NCBI GenBank assembly: GCA_031213475.1
Contig: JARUPZ010000013.1
Coordinates: 8,207,338 to 8,271,337 of the forward strand
DNA length: 64,000 nucleotides
Reading direction: 5' to 3'
DNA from: Nereocystis luetkeana
Taxonomy: Eukaryota; Sar; Phaeophyceae; Laminariales; Laminariaceae
Shown: positions 46,901-57,360 of the stretch, in pieces
Position numbering within the stretch: the first letter of the stretch is position 1
How the letters are laid out: each line of letters opens with the position of its first letter
Program-made: the position numbers and the translations under genes
The notes under the pieces: model-generated
Databases searched by the model: none
Told to the model about the DNA's origin: nothing
What the model saw: the letters and a program-made list of their open reading frames with translations, nothing else

Positions 46901-49900
46901 ATATCCGCCAATCGCGCCCGTCTGGTAGCAAACGCGGCGAGCATTTTACTGCTGCTACATCGACTACTGTACAGAACATCCCCTGTTTTGCGGCGACTAC
47001 AGTTACTTTTGTGACTCGTTTGGTCCACGTACTGCGCGATATCTGCTGGTACTCCACAAGCGGCCGGTACTACTCAAAAAACAAATTCAGTGGTCGTACT
47101 ACGACATCACGACCCCAGGTATTACGGGGGACCACAGTTAATAGGGCCAAATATTGTTAGTAGAAATGGTGTAATATACAGATTTTTATGTATACCACAG
47201 GTCCTTTTAACTATGGCCCCCTGTAATAGTGTTCTGCCTTTTCTACGCTACTACTTGAGTACGTACGAACTACACCTAGTTGCATTTTGCAGCAGAACCG
47301 TGCACGTGCCGCCGGCTGTACATCGTATTGGCGGCTGGTCATGGTTTGCTCTATGTGATGTACAATAATTAACCTGCGTGTTACAGCTCCCTCTCTACAC
47401 TCTGCGTGTCTGTACTTCACAGAGCAGGCTGGACTGTCAAAGTATTGTTGTTGTTACAAGTCAAATTTAAATGCAACTATTGCTCCTGTCACATTCATGA
47501 GAGCTTTGGATCGAAGTTGCACGGTCTGTCGTTGGTTTGGTTCGATGGAGTAGTACACAGTCAGAATAGGAGGCATTGTTTTGTATACGGATGTTACCAC
47601 CCGGCTGCTGGTTCGCTAACACCTTGCGCTTTTGCTTGTATGCGATACATCAGGTTTCTCCACGTTAATAGGCTGACCACGATAGAAGCAGGGATTTTCG
47701 ACAATCTGGGCTCTCTTATAACCTTGTGAGTGAAGACTATCAGTAATTTTGTTGTTGCTCGTACAGCAGTTGCGACTGATTTGCGTAGAACATATCGGGT
47801 TTTCCGAAGCCGAAAAAAAAACGGATCGTCGTGCCAATGGTTGTCGTGATGTAGCATCTTGAAAGTGAGGTGTTTCGATCGGGTTCCAACAATCGCAGCG
47901 GTTGCCGGAAAATTGGATCCGTCCCGTCGTAGATAGTTCCGAATCGCAGATGATGTCGAGAGGGTGCTGGACTCATTCCGTAGCGCGAAGTGGTGGCCCG
48001 CCTGTCAAACTTGTCCTCACGCGTTGCATTCTGATGCACGTCGCTCTTCTCATCGTTTTGGACGGCGGGAACAGGTTGCTCCTCGACAACGACATCGGAA
48101 CCATCGAAGCTGGCGCTTTCAATCAGTTGACTGCTCTTGTTGACTTGTGAGTGAGCGAGTGATGAACGGTTTTGTTTCTCGATCCGAGAGTACGAGTGAA
48201 AAATGATTTTTTTTTCTCTTGACCCGCGAGCACATGTACGGCATGTGACAACACTCTACCGTCTACCGTAGATGCATGCGTTCATGGCGCTAGTCTCAGT
48301 GAGTCTTCATGGCGTCAAGTACCAGGTAATGGGGAAGGTTTTCGCCCTCCCCCATTCGAGTACCGAAGTTCGGGGACTGTTGAATTGAGTGTTGCCTTCT
48401 GGAGAAAGAGTGCCCATACCTGAGTACCTGGTATATTTCACAGATGACCAAACAGTGTTGCTCCGATGCATTGCGGGGAAAAAGGTAGACAAGCACAGAT
48501 CGTTCCGGTAGTTGGCTCCATGACGCTGGAGCCCTAATCAAACGCTTTGTTCGCCCCAGGATACCCTACAACTTGTTCCACAGCAGATGTTTCGCTCGTC
48601 ACGTCGTCAAACTACCAATCGAAGCAAGCCACGCATGTCGGCATGCGGGGTAGTCCTGTCTTCCTCGGAATGACATACCAACTAACGTTAGCTACGTACA
48701 TGCCGCGTCTACTCGGGGTGCCCTTGGGTTCACGATGAGCCTCCCACTTTAGCTTGGTCTAAACACGCACTGTTGTGACGTCGTTCGATTACACTTGTTT
48801 TCCTACGAGGCACTTACAATTTCGCAGAAACGCACAATAAATGCTCTAGCAGATTCAGTTCGAGCTTTCAACACGCGTGGTTCCCTTTTTGCTCAGAACT
48901 TGCACCGCTACAACAAATACTTTTCTCGTCCCTTCATGATGCTACTACCGTGGCTACATCTGTACCCTACTGCATGTATTCTACGGATACTCCTCATAGC
49001 GACTGCATGTAGTCACTTATGTACTACTCTTGCTGCTACGCGCACTAGAGTTACTGTTATACAGTAGTAGTACTGCGACCGCAATCGCTATAAACTGATG
49101 TACATTACTACTGCTGCTGCGCCAACAATGCTTATACAGCCAGTACCACCAAGTAAGTCTGCAAAATCTGGTACAAAAACAATATATCTCAATATATTTA
49201 CTACTGTGCCCCTGCTACATCTAGTCCTCATACGACTCGTAGTTGTGTTCCCTAAATCTTCCATGCAATCAGTACGACTGCTCCTGCTACAGCCTGTTAC
49301 TGCCGCTGCTCCTTTCAATGTTCTACTCAACCACACAAGAAATGAACTTCGCTGCATGCCCTCTGTACTTCAGATGTGCAACAGCACCTGAAAGTACCGT
49401 GGCTTAGACGGCCTGGGTTTGATTTTTTTTCTGCTGGCATGTACGGTCAAACGTGGAGCCGTTGAGCTGTTGCCTAACCACAGAAAAATGCCGAAACAAG
49501 CGGAAGGGCGAACAACAGCCTCTGTAACACACTGATCCTTTTAGTCCCACGCTTACACCCGATTTCCATGGCACCTCGGTGAGTTTCAAGTGTACGCCGA
49601 ATTTCTTTCTGTATATTATTCAGGCGGCTTGACGGCAATGCGATCACCATATTGGACGCCGGAATGTTCGACAATTTGGAGGCCCTTGAGATGTTGTGAG
49701 TGGGCATTGGGCATATATATGTTGTTCGTCCGTTTTATATATCTCCGACAGGCAATATATAGCCAGGTAGGTGTCTACCGGACGTGCGAATCTCGGGTGC
49801 TGCTACAGCTGTACTTCTTGATGACGGTGCCACAACCCCACGGACTGCCGGAGCATAAGCAACGAAATCATGAGAAGTCTCGGCGAGCGGAGGAGGCGTT

Positions 49901-52900
49901 GCCAATAACAACAGAGTTCATGACCGTCGGTTGCGGGAAATCATCCGATTATACCGATTGAGTCTGGCAGAGTCATACGGATCGTCTGCGCAACGTAGGA
50001 AGCGAGAACTGGAGCAAGTCCGACAATCAGACACACTGACTATTGATATGCGGCGTTTAAAGAAGGTACTCTGTGGGTACATATCTCTATAATCCAACAT
50101 TTATTTCCCGGGTTTGATCTCTCGTCTGTTCTATTGAAGAGCCCAAGTGTATTTCACGACTACTGGGTGTCATCATCCATCTGCGAGTCTCTTCACGAGG
50201 CGCATCATCATCAGCCACATTTTGTCAGCCAGCATGTTCATGTGAAACCCCTTTACGTAGTCATCGGGAACAAAACAAATGGCCGTGTGCTCGTTGGATA
50301 TGCAACCGACGAACATCTGTGGAACAGCAGCACTTACAGAGCCCGGCAAGACGTGGTTCGGTTCCACGTGGCTGGGAGGTGTTGCGTCGTTGTCTTCGCG
50401 GAAAACATCATTGATCCCTCTGGAATTGTCGGACGTCAAATCGAATTAGTTGGAAGTGTAGTGGAAGTAGATGGAAACGTTGGTGCATTTCCAGGGAAGT
50501 TTCCTGTTTGGAAGCTAGTGCAAGCCAGCAGAAGTTCCTAAGGTTGAAATAAAGCGGAAGCCAAGTGGAAGCTTAAACGGCATGCAGTCACCTCACGTTA
50601 GGGGTTGCCCTTTTTGAATTCCTCGAGTGAGGAACTACCAGTCAGGATGAATATTTTACTTGTATACTCGTTTGAAGACTAGCGCATACAAATAAATGCC
50701 GGTCGGGTGGCACGAACGAATTTCTTCCAAGTATTGTATCGGGTGAGATACTGAGCTCCCAATCAATGTGAGGGACTCAGGAACGTTTGGTGCACCTCTA
50801 CTGTGGGATGTCTCCATGCTGGTTAGGAGCTTGGTCCAGCTCCTGCTATACTTCCATAGACCTTGATGTAGCTCCACCTCCTTCCATCGACTTCTACTTA
50901 CGTCTACCTAATGCCACCCACTCCCAACCACGCCCATCCAACTTCCAAAACTTCGAAAAAAAAAAAAAAAAAACTCTGATTCCAAGAACTTCTGTTTGAC
51001 TTATTATATCTGTATGCAAGCTTCCATCGGCGTTCGTAGACGCTTCTGTCCATTCCCACACTCCGCCCGGACCTGATCCGACCCGGATGTGATCCAATTT
51101 CGTACAGCGCTCCCACCCATAAGGTGCAGAAACAATTTACCCCTCCGACGGCCGCGAGCGCGAAGCCCGAACAGCGAACAGTCAGATATTGTCGAACGAT
51201 AAAAAATCGTCGGATGGGAGTGAATGGAATGTATTGCAGACGTAGACAGAAGTTTCCGTAAAACCAAAAGCCGCAAGGAAAGTATTGGAGGCCTTTAGGA
51301 AAGGAACGGAAGAAGTGGAAGAAGGTAGGTTACAGGGAGTGCGACGTATGTCGGAGCTCCTGAGAGTGAATGGGAGTTTTCTGCGGACGTAGATGGAAGA
51401 TTCCGTAAAATCATATTTCAAGTGTAAGTACCAGAAGCACATTGGAAGGTATGGAAGTACGTGAAAGTAGGTGAAAGTCGTGCTTGTGTAGAAGAGTGGA
51501 TGGAGGCTTATGATGACGCAGATAGAAGTTACCGCAGGGAGAGAAAGGAATATCATTTTTCATGTACTTACATTACACTTACAAACCTGCCACTCGACTT
51601 CCATTCAACTTCCAAACCTTCCATGTCGGCGTCCATAACTGTTTTCAGGAAGGAGCCAAAATAAAGTTGGAAGAGTTTAATGAGAGCTTGGAATGAATGT
51701 CGAGTAGAAGCTCGCACCCATTCATCACCCAATAACTTCGACTCGTACGCCTGTTCCGCCTTCCGTAGACATTCATCGACGGCCGGTATCAAATGCCCAA
51801 TACCACTGACGGTCACGCAAAAAAACTCTTTTCATCCCTCTCGGATGCCGCTCGCTCTGGCACGACGTAGTGCATTCAGAATGATTTAACAAGTCAGCTT
51901 ATTGAATATGTTAGAACCTTTTCACCAGGTACTTACAAGCAATCAGTGCATTGTTGCACAAACTGTTTGTCCGTCATTGATCTTGGAATTGCTTCCTGTG
52001 TGGGGCGTCGTATGCGGCAACAACCTTGTACTGTATATATATTATATATATACAGGTTCGGTTGGACACGATTGTCTGTCCGAAGAGTATCGGTTGAAGA
52101 CGAACCGATCGACTCCGTTCTACGGCAGTATACGCCAGTAGAAAAACGTATATTGCTCGTCAAATTTATGCATAAGGGAATGTGGCGGCGGTCATGTGCC
52201 CGTCGTTACTACTACTGCTATGTACCTGTATTATTGAATATTGTTTTGCTGACGTACGCGAATGAAGTTTCTACCGATGGGTAAGTGTGACTATCATGCA
52301 TCCGAGGAAGAGCCTTTGGTTCCCAAACTCAAGACATTGGTGAATATATACATGAACAACACCAGGGCTTCTCCTTCCCCACCAACACATACCTGGTAAG
52401 AAGTTGCTATTTTGTAAATCAACACAACTCCAACCATTTTTGCGCCGGTGACTCCTGCGTCTTCGTTTATCGCTAAGTCAGTAGTTTCTTCTTATTTTTC
52501 CTCCGTCGGATAGGTGAAAAGAAAGCATAAGCTCACCACATTTTTCCACGTTCAGATTTCGTGTCGTGTGTCAATTTAACCTATAGCTAACCTTGGAACA
52601 TCAGCTCAGGCTGCTGTTGCTACTGACGCTTGGGCGCGTTGACCCGACCTGACCCCCGAGAGGGGCAGGTGCGGTGAAGATAGCCACCCGGGAGAGTCAT
52701 CTCTCCTGAGCAGTAGAGAACTTGTACGAGCTCACCCACTAGCGAAATCCGAGGGTTTGAGACCTTCACGCCGGTCATGGTCCAGTTACCGTTCACCCTA
52801 CCCGTTGGAATGTTGGTCGTCAGTAGGTGCTTTGAATGTAGACCATACATGTCGGGCCGTGATTGAGAGGAGTGCAATATCAGCGATGTGTGCCGTTCGA

Positions 52901-55900
52901 AAAGGTTCTTCTTGCGAAGGCTAATGTATGTCACAGATAAGAACCTTGGAACGTGTCTTCTGAACATCAATCAGAAAAGTCTCGGCGCAAGCATGAGCGA
53001 GACCATGTCTTTCGCGCAATGGGAGGCTACTCCAGCATGGCTCACAAGGCTGATTTCTTGCGGAATTTCAGGCGGCTAGACAGCAATCAGTTGACCACGG
53101 TGGAGGCGAACACCTTTTGACAGCTTGGGCGTTTTTCGGAGACGTTGACTACTATAAATCGTCTGCCGCCCATAACTACTCATGGCTGGGTCCACCCTGA
53201 TAATATTGGGGGTGTCGATGTCAGAGGTGCTGGCACATTTAACGACAAATTTGTGAGCGATTTTGTTCCCTTGCAGGAAATGCTTTCTGACAACGAGCCA
53301 GCTGGATACTGTCGGGCTGAGGGGTCGGAATGTTGGGATGGTGCCCGTCGCGCAAGCTCCCCTTCCCTCCACAAGTCACCTATGTCTTACTCCGTTGTAA
53401 ATGTACGTACCTCGATCGCTTTGTTGGGATTTTTACGCTGTGGTAACAGGCGCTTGGAGAACAACATCATCGAGGCCATCGAGCCCGACGCCTTCAAGGA
53501 CCTGGTGTCTCTACAACTGCTGTGAGTATTGCGATTCGGAATAATGTTCCTTTCGTGACGGGGTACACGTGTGATACGGTGTCATCGGTGCGACACGTCG
53601 ATCCAGCTGCAGTTACGTCACTTCATTACGCTATCGGTTGACGATTCGTCGGTGTTAGATTGGTCTCGTTCGGCTAGTAGCTACCTTGACCGAAACCCCA
53701 AGCCCTCCTCCCACTGGTACTGTTTTTTATGGAGACCTAGAATATCCCCCATGCGAATAACAACATATTGGAGATACATGCGTTTCACACGATCATTTCT
53801 CACGATGTATCGAATCGTTGCAGTGATGGATCACACCGTTCTTTTCGTCCGAGGCAGCGTTTGCTGTTTTGAGTTGATGTTATCAAGCATGAAGCTGGAT
53901 AGACCAAATCACATAATACTACGTGGTACGTCAAGAATACCGCAAGTTGTGTTCCAGGCATTTCGAATATCGTTGTTGGGCTGGGTCTTATACACTTGTT
54001 TTTGAGTGATTGAAAGAGGCAGGAAGTCGGATTTTCCACCGGCAAAAAGCCACACCAGATCGGTGCGCCATGTATGTGCCGTCTTATCGTGATTTTGGTT
54101 TACTTCATGGGAGAATTAAAATAACAGAACAGAACGGACATTTTGAACTCCACGTGGACCACGACACGAATGAGAGTCGTTCACGCCGGGTTGGGCGATC
54201 AACCTTCACCACCAGCTCCTCGAAGGAAGCAACGGAATGTGGAACCCCATGGGGAGCTGCGTAAGGGGTTTGCTAGTCGCTGGACCACCAAGGAGCTCTC
54301 GCCTTCGCGGAGCATGAGCTGCTTGCGGCGGCCGTAGTCAGAAAAATACCGTTTGATTGTTTTGATACTGCTGCTGTAGTCTCGTCCTATTCGTTTCCAA
54401 AATTGTTTTGCCTAGAGCAGCTGCAATTGGGCGGCCGCAAGGGACACGATAGTGGCCAAGGTACTGATGCCCTCCCTCTCCTCCCTCTCCGTGGTGGCCG
54501 ATGCACAAGTGTTTGAGCCCAGCTTTGTACAAGCGTACCAAGGCATGAAAGCGTCGTGACCCGTCATGAACCCAGTCTATAACCTATTCAAAATTGTATA
54601 ATGCCTCCGAGGTCTTGTGCAAAAGCAAATTTTATCACTTTCGGAGTTGATCAGAAGAGGCTGCCACAAAAAAACATTTCATCGAGTTTCATGAGTGATA
54701 AAATCTCGGAGGAACATTTTTTCCACCAAACAGGCCCGATATAACGTGATTTTGATAAAATCTGATCAAATAAGACCAGACACCCCGAAGCCTCCGTAAA
54801 CAGTCATATAATCACCTAAACAATAAATCATAAGATCCTGTCCGTCCATCACAACCAACCATCTGTAAAACTCGGTACGAACATATATCTGCAGTGCATG
54901 GATTTTTGTAGATACCACGCACAATAAGCGCCGCGTACTCTTTGCGGTTCTTTGCTCGGGTGACAAAAGATATCCTGGCAAATAATATCTCCTCTGGGGG
55001 GGAGCATGTAATTTCGAGCCGGAGTGCCGAACGTATTCCCGAAAAAAATGGAATGTGCCGGACATCTAGTAACAGGTAGAGACATACGAGGCAATGCCAG
55101 GTTAATGGGTTTGCCCGGCCAATGCGAGATTCTTCCCCAAAATGCGTCCTTAGGTCCCTTGCATCCAACGCTCTGACGACGCTTCCGGTGGGTATTTTCG
55201 AGGACCTCGGATCTGGTTCGTCACTGGAAACACTGTGAGTGCTCTTTGCGTCTTATCGCAGACTCGTCATGCCTGGGCACAAGCCCTAGCAGGCGGAACG
55301 TTGCTGACTTTGAACAGCTGGCCGTCACGTTGGCGTGTCTATGTCCATCACAACTCCATTATGACACCCCATCAGTGACCATTGTTGTCCACGCGTTTGA
55401 CCATATTCGACTGGCCACGTTCGCTGCGCAATCGAAACGGTTTCTACTCATTCAGGGGCCTGACTGGAAACGATGACCTACAATGCATCCCCACGATGTA
55501 AGTCGTCAGTGCGTGGGGTTTCCGTGTGCTGTGGGCGTGCGTGAGTTCTGTTCTCGCAGTGTGGGTGTGAATCCGAACAATAATGCTGAGCGGTTGGCTT
55601 TAGTTTTGATATATATATGCGGACACGACGGGATTATCGCGGGCAATTTAGTATTTGACGCCACACGTCCGATGCCTGAGTTGTTAACACTGCTGTATTT
55701 GTGAAATTTAGGCATATTGCACCTAATGGATGTGTCAGAGTTCTCCGGTTGTAGGTGAGGGGAGACAAGCCAAAGCACATTGGTCATGCCCGTGAGGTAT
55801 GTGAATCAAAGCTTAAGTACAGGTACATACTGTGTTTCATGAATCGATTATGCGCCTGCCGGGAACAATCCGCCGCGTATTTCGGGTAGCGTCCGAAGCC

Positions 55901-56514
55901 GGGTGAAAACGGCGTTAGACGTTCACTCAGTCGGCGTGAAACCACTTATTTCTCTTAAATGTATCCCGCTTTTCCCTTGCGTCCCGGTTCATGCAGCCCC
56001 TCGTCCGTGTTGGGGAGACCGCTTCCTACAGCTGGACTCTGCGGTAAGTATCTGGGGGGTGCAGCAAATGTTGTCTACTTCCTTCGAAAGTAGTCGATTA
56101 CGAAGATAACTACCTGCTACAGTAGGTATCTGTTAGTGTACGTGTCAATGTGCCATTCTCAAAGAGAGATCGACGGCGTGTCCGCTTGAGACGCTGAAGG
56201 TGGCGTGCTGGCGGTATACATTGCAGGGCGGAGTTGGATACCTAGTCCGGAATGTAGAGAAAAACACCAGCCGATGAGTCCTTACCAGGTGGGCGATGAG
56301 GCTTTAGCGCGTGGCTTCAACAGTTGCATCCGGGGTTTCATCGATTTTGTCAATCGAATTGAGATTGTTTCCACACCCAAAAACATTACCAGTGCCACGC
56401 TCTAGTGCGTGTCGAACTCGCGCATTTGCTGCCCAACAGAGTGTACACCAGCCGCCGCGGTGGTGTGCGATGCGGAGTGTGCTCCGGGGGCGGTGGGCTA
56501 CACCTGCGGTCCTG
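43871..56514 (+). CDS. LRR gene 2: Cys-capped leucine-rich-repeat protein (partial model)
   Basis: Tandem paralogue of gene 1 on the same strand, with the same exon series: 58-nt Cys exon, 90-nt N-cap, LRR exons, 81-nt last LRR, 42-nt C-cap, 47-nt linker, and a 75-nt Cys-rich exon. Six LRR exons look intact (46630, 47654, 48075, 49624, 53450, 55154) and two are decayed (46276, 53072). Matching exons lie 17.6-19.4 kb from those of gene 1, and some introns are also similar, so a whole segment was duplicated. Because every LRR exon is symmetrical (phase 2 at both ends, 24 codons), skipping the decayed ones leaves the frame open. Start codon, signal peptide and terminus are not identified. An extracellular ligand-binding role is inferred. 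Confidence 0.8.
44414..44503 (+). CDS. LRR gene 2 exon: LRR N-terminal cap
   Basis: 90 nt between AACTACAG and GTAAGTG. Encodes NLSGCGIGDADMANVGLCLD, then TVGRSGIVTL. Differs from the gene 1 exon at about ten residues. Confidence 0.87.
46276..46347 (+). pseudogene. Decayed LRR exon in gene 2
   Basis: After TTTTAG the frame reads KLYSNALATLAAELFDD, then a TAA where other repeats have a Leu codon, then GSLV. The expected GTGAGT after 72 nt is absent. Still clearly an LRR exon by its NALATL..ELFDD core. It is either skipped by splicing or already outside the transcript. Confidence 0.7.
46630..46701 (+). CDS. LRR gene 2 exon: LRR
   Basis: 72 nt between GAGAACAG and GTGAGTG. Core QLQQNDIGTIDIGAFQGLTS, then LTAL. 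Partner of 26237 in gene 1. Confidence 0.9.
47120..47228. mobile_element. Tiny MITE family R5, copy 2
   Basis: About 109 bp. TATTACGGGGGACCACAGTT at the left is mirrored by AACTATGGCCCCCTGTAATA at the right. Same family as 35459-35561. Both sit in introns of the LRR genes. Confidence 0.78.
47654..47725 (+). CDS. LRR gene 2 exon: LRR
   Basis: 72 nt between ACATCAG and GTGAGTG. Core FLHVNRLTTIEAGIFDNLGS, then LITL. Partner of 33462. Confidence 0.9.
48075..48146 (+). CDS. LRR gene 2 exon: LRR
   Basis: 72 nt between GGGAACAG and GTGAGTG. Core LLLDNDIGTIEAGAFNQLTA, then LVDL. Partner of 33763. The GGCGGGAACAG acceptor context is also alike. Confidence 0.9.
49624..49695 (+). CDS. LRR gene 2 exon: LRR
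   Basis: 72 nt between TATTCAG and GTGAGTG. Core RLDGNAITILDAGMFDNLEA, then LEML. Partner of 34581. Confidence 0.9.
50134..50541 (+). other. Open frame in gene 2 intron, unidentified
   Basis: 135 codons, no recognised family. The minus strand over the same bases also reads plausibly (DDYVKGFHMNMLADKMWLMM). Its end runs into the GGAAG-rich repeat. Probably worn mobile sequence or chance. Confidence 0.15.
50440..51660. repeat. GGAAG-rich repeat region with inverted halves
   Basis: Words such as GGAAGTAGATGGAA, GCAGACGTAGACAGAAGTTT and GCGGACGTAGATGGAAGATT recur on the plus strand (50440-50560, 51220-51540), and their complements recur at 50800-51060 and 51590-51640. CCGTAAAA follows the unit at 51257 and 51402. 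An A run of about 19 lies near 50956. It looks like a decayed foldback or nested repeat in the long intron of gene 2. Confidence 0.5.
52056..52280 (+). CDS. Candidate symmetric exon in gene 2, 75 codons
   Basis: Open between TATACAG and GTAAGTG, entering and leaving in phase 2 exactly like the LRR exons, so it could be included without changing the frame. Reads GWTRLSVRRVSVEDEPIDSV, with a hydrophobic stretch YVPVLLNIVLLTYA near its end. It is not an LRR and has no visible counterpart in gene 1. May be chance; transcript evidence is needed. Confidence 0.25.
53072..53143 (+). pseudogene. Second decayed LRR exon in gene 2
   Basis: After TTTCAG it reads RLDSNQLTTVEANTF and then meets TGA. One extra T in the TTTT run shifts the frame there. 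The donor position has TTGACTAC instead of TTGTGAGT. By position it is the partner of LRR 6 of gene 1 (35341). Confidence 0.72.
53450..53521 (+). CDS. LRR gene 2 exon: LRR
   Basis: 72 nt between GGTAACAG and GTGAGTA. Core RLENNIIEAIEPDAFKDLVS, then LQLL. Partner of 35826. Confidence 0.9.
55154..55234 (+). CDS. LRR gene 2 exon: last LRR, 81 nt
   Basis: Between GTCCTTAG and GTGAGTG. Core SLASNALTTLPVGIFEDLGS, then GSSLETL. Same three-codon extension as 37357. Confidence 0.9.
55456..55497 (+). CDS. LRR gene 2 exon: LRR C-terminal cap
   Basis: 42 nt between CATTCAG and GTAAGTC. Encodes GLTGNDDLQCIPTM. Twin of 37664. Confidence 0.88.
55997..56043 (+). CDS. LRR gene 2 exon: linker
   Basis: 47 nt between CATGCAG and GTAAGTA. 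Encodes PSSVLGRPLPTAGLC. Twin of 38424 with the same entry and exit phases. Confidence 0.75.
56440..56514 (+). CDS. LRR gene 2 exon: Cys-rich module
   Basis: 75 nt between CCCAACAG and GTGAG. Encodes ECTPAAAVVCDAECAPGA, then VGYTCGPG. Four Cys. Nine bases shorter than its twin at 38848, in frame. Confidence 0.78.
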
Positions 56515-57047
56515 GTGAGAGATAATTATGCGTGCAAATCAACTAAATACTTGGCGATTACCCCCGATGTACCTCACTTGATAAAAACATGATCAAGCGT
56601 GCGGTACGTATATGTGCGGCACAGGGTTGTATCTCGTGCCCAGCGTTGCCCGGACAGTTGAACTCTGCACTCTGGCTGGCAGTTATTGACAGCAACGGCC
56701 TCCACGTACGGTGCTTGACACGGCTCAAACGTGTTGCAAATAAGAAATGATGATGCAGGTCTGCCGAACATTCAACAAGTCTGGGTGAAACTCTATATGC
56801 AGCCGACGCGTCATGCTTGTTTTTGCCTCCTTCTTTTGCTGATACTCTCGTGACGTTTGATGTACGGAATCACCTATCGACTGCAACTGTGGTGCACTAT
56901 TCGTCCTCTAAGCGGTGTGTAAATGATTGATATGCACGTGTGTGTATCTGGTGCATGCAACCTTTAATGCGTAGACATACATCGAGCACCTGCCGAACTT
57001 CTCGTGGACGTTAAATTTGCATGTTCGTGTTTTCCTTGATGCGCGAG

Positions 57048-57292
57048 GCGTGCTACGACAAAGGTTCACCTTCAATTTTCAGAAGCTCCTCACGTAAGGA
57101 GTTCCACACCTCGCCCGAAAACTGACGTCAGAAAAGATCAAAATGCATGCCGAGGAATAATCCCATTGCCCAAGTATAGAGTAACGCCTTTTTTCTAAAC
57201 AAGCTCCCCATTCCGACGATTTTGGGTTATAGAGTCCCGTCGTTCCGAAGAAACCGTTTCAGCGGAAACGTCCTACCTCTATCGTAGAAGAC
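57048..57292. mobile_element. MITE family R3, copy 2
   Basis: Homologous to 21327-21574 in the same orientation. Ends CGTGCTACGACAAAGGTTCA and CCTCTATCGTAGAAGACG are inverted but worn. Divergence suggests an older family. Confidence 0.68.
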
Positions 57293-57360
57293 GTCGCGCC
57301 GAGTGTCCCAGTGTTTCTTGCGACCAATTTTCTTGTATGTATGGGTGTATAGATACCTGA

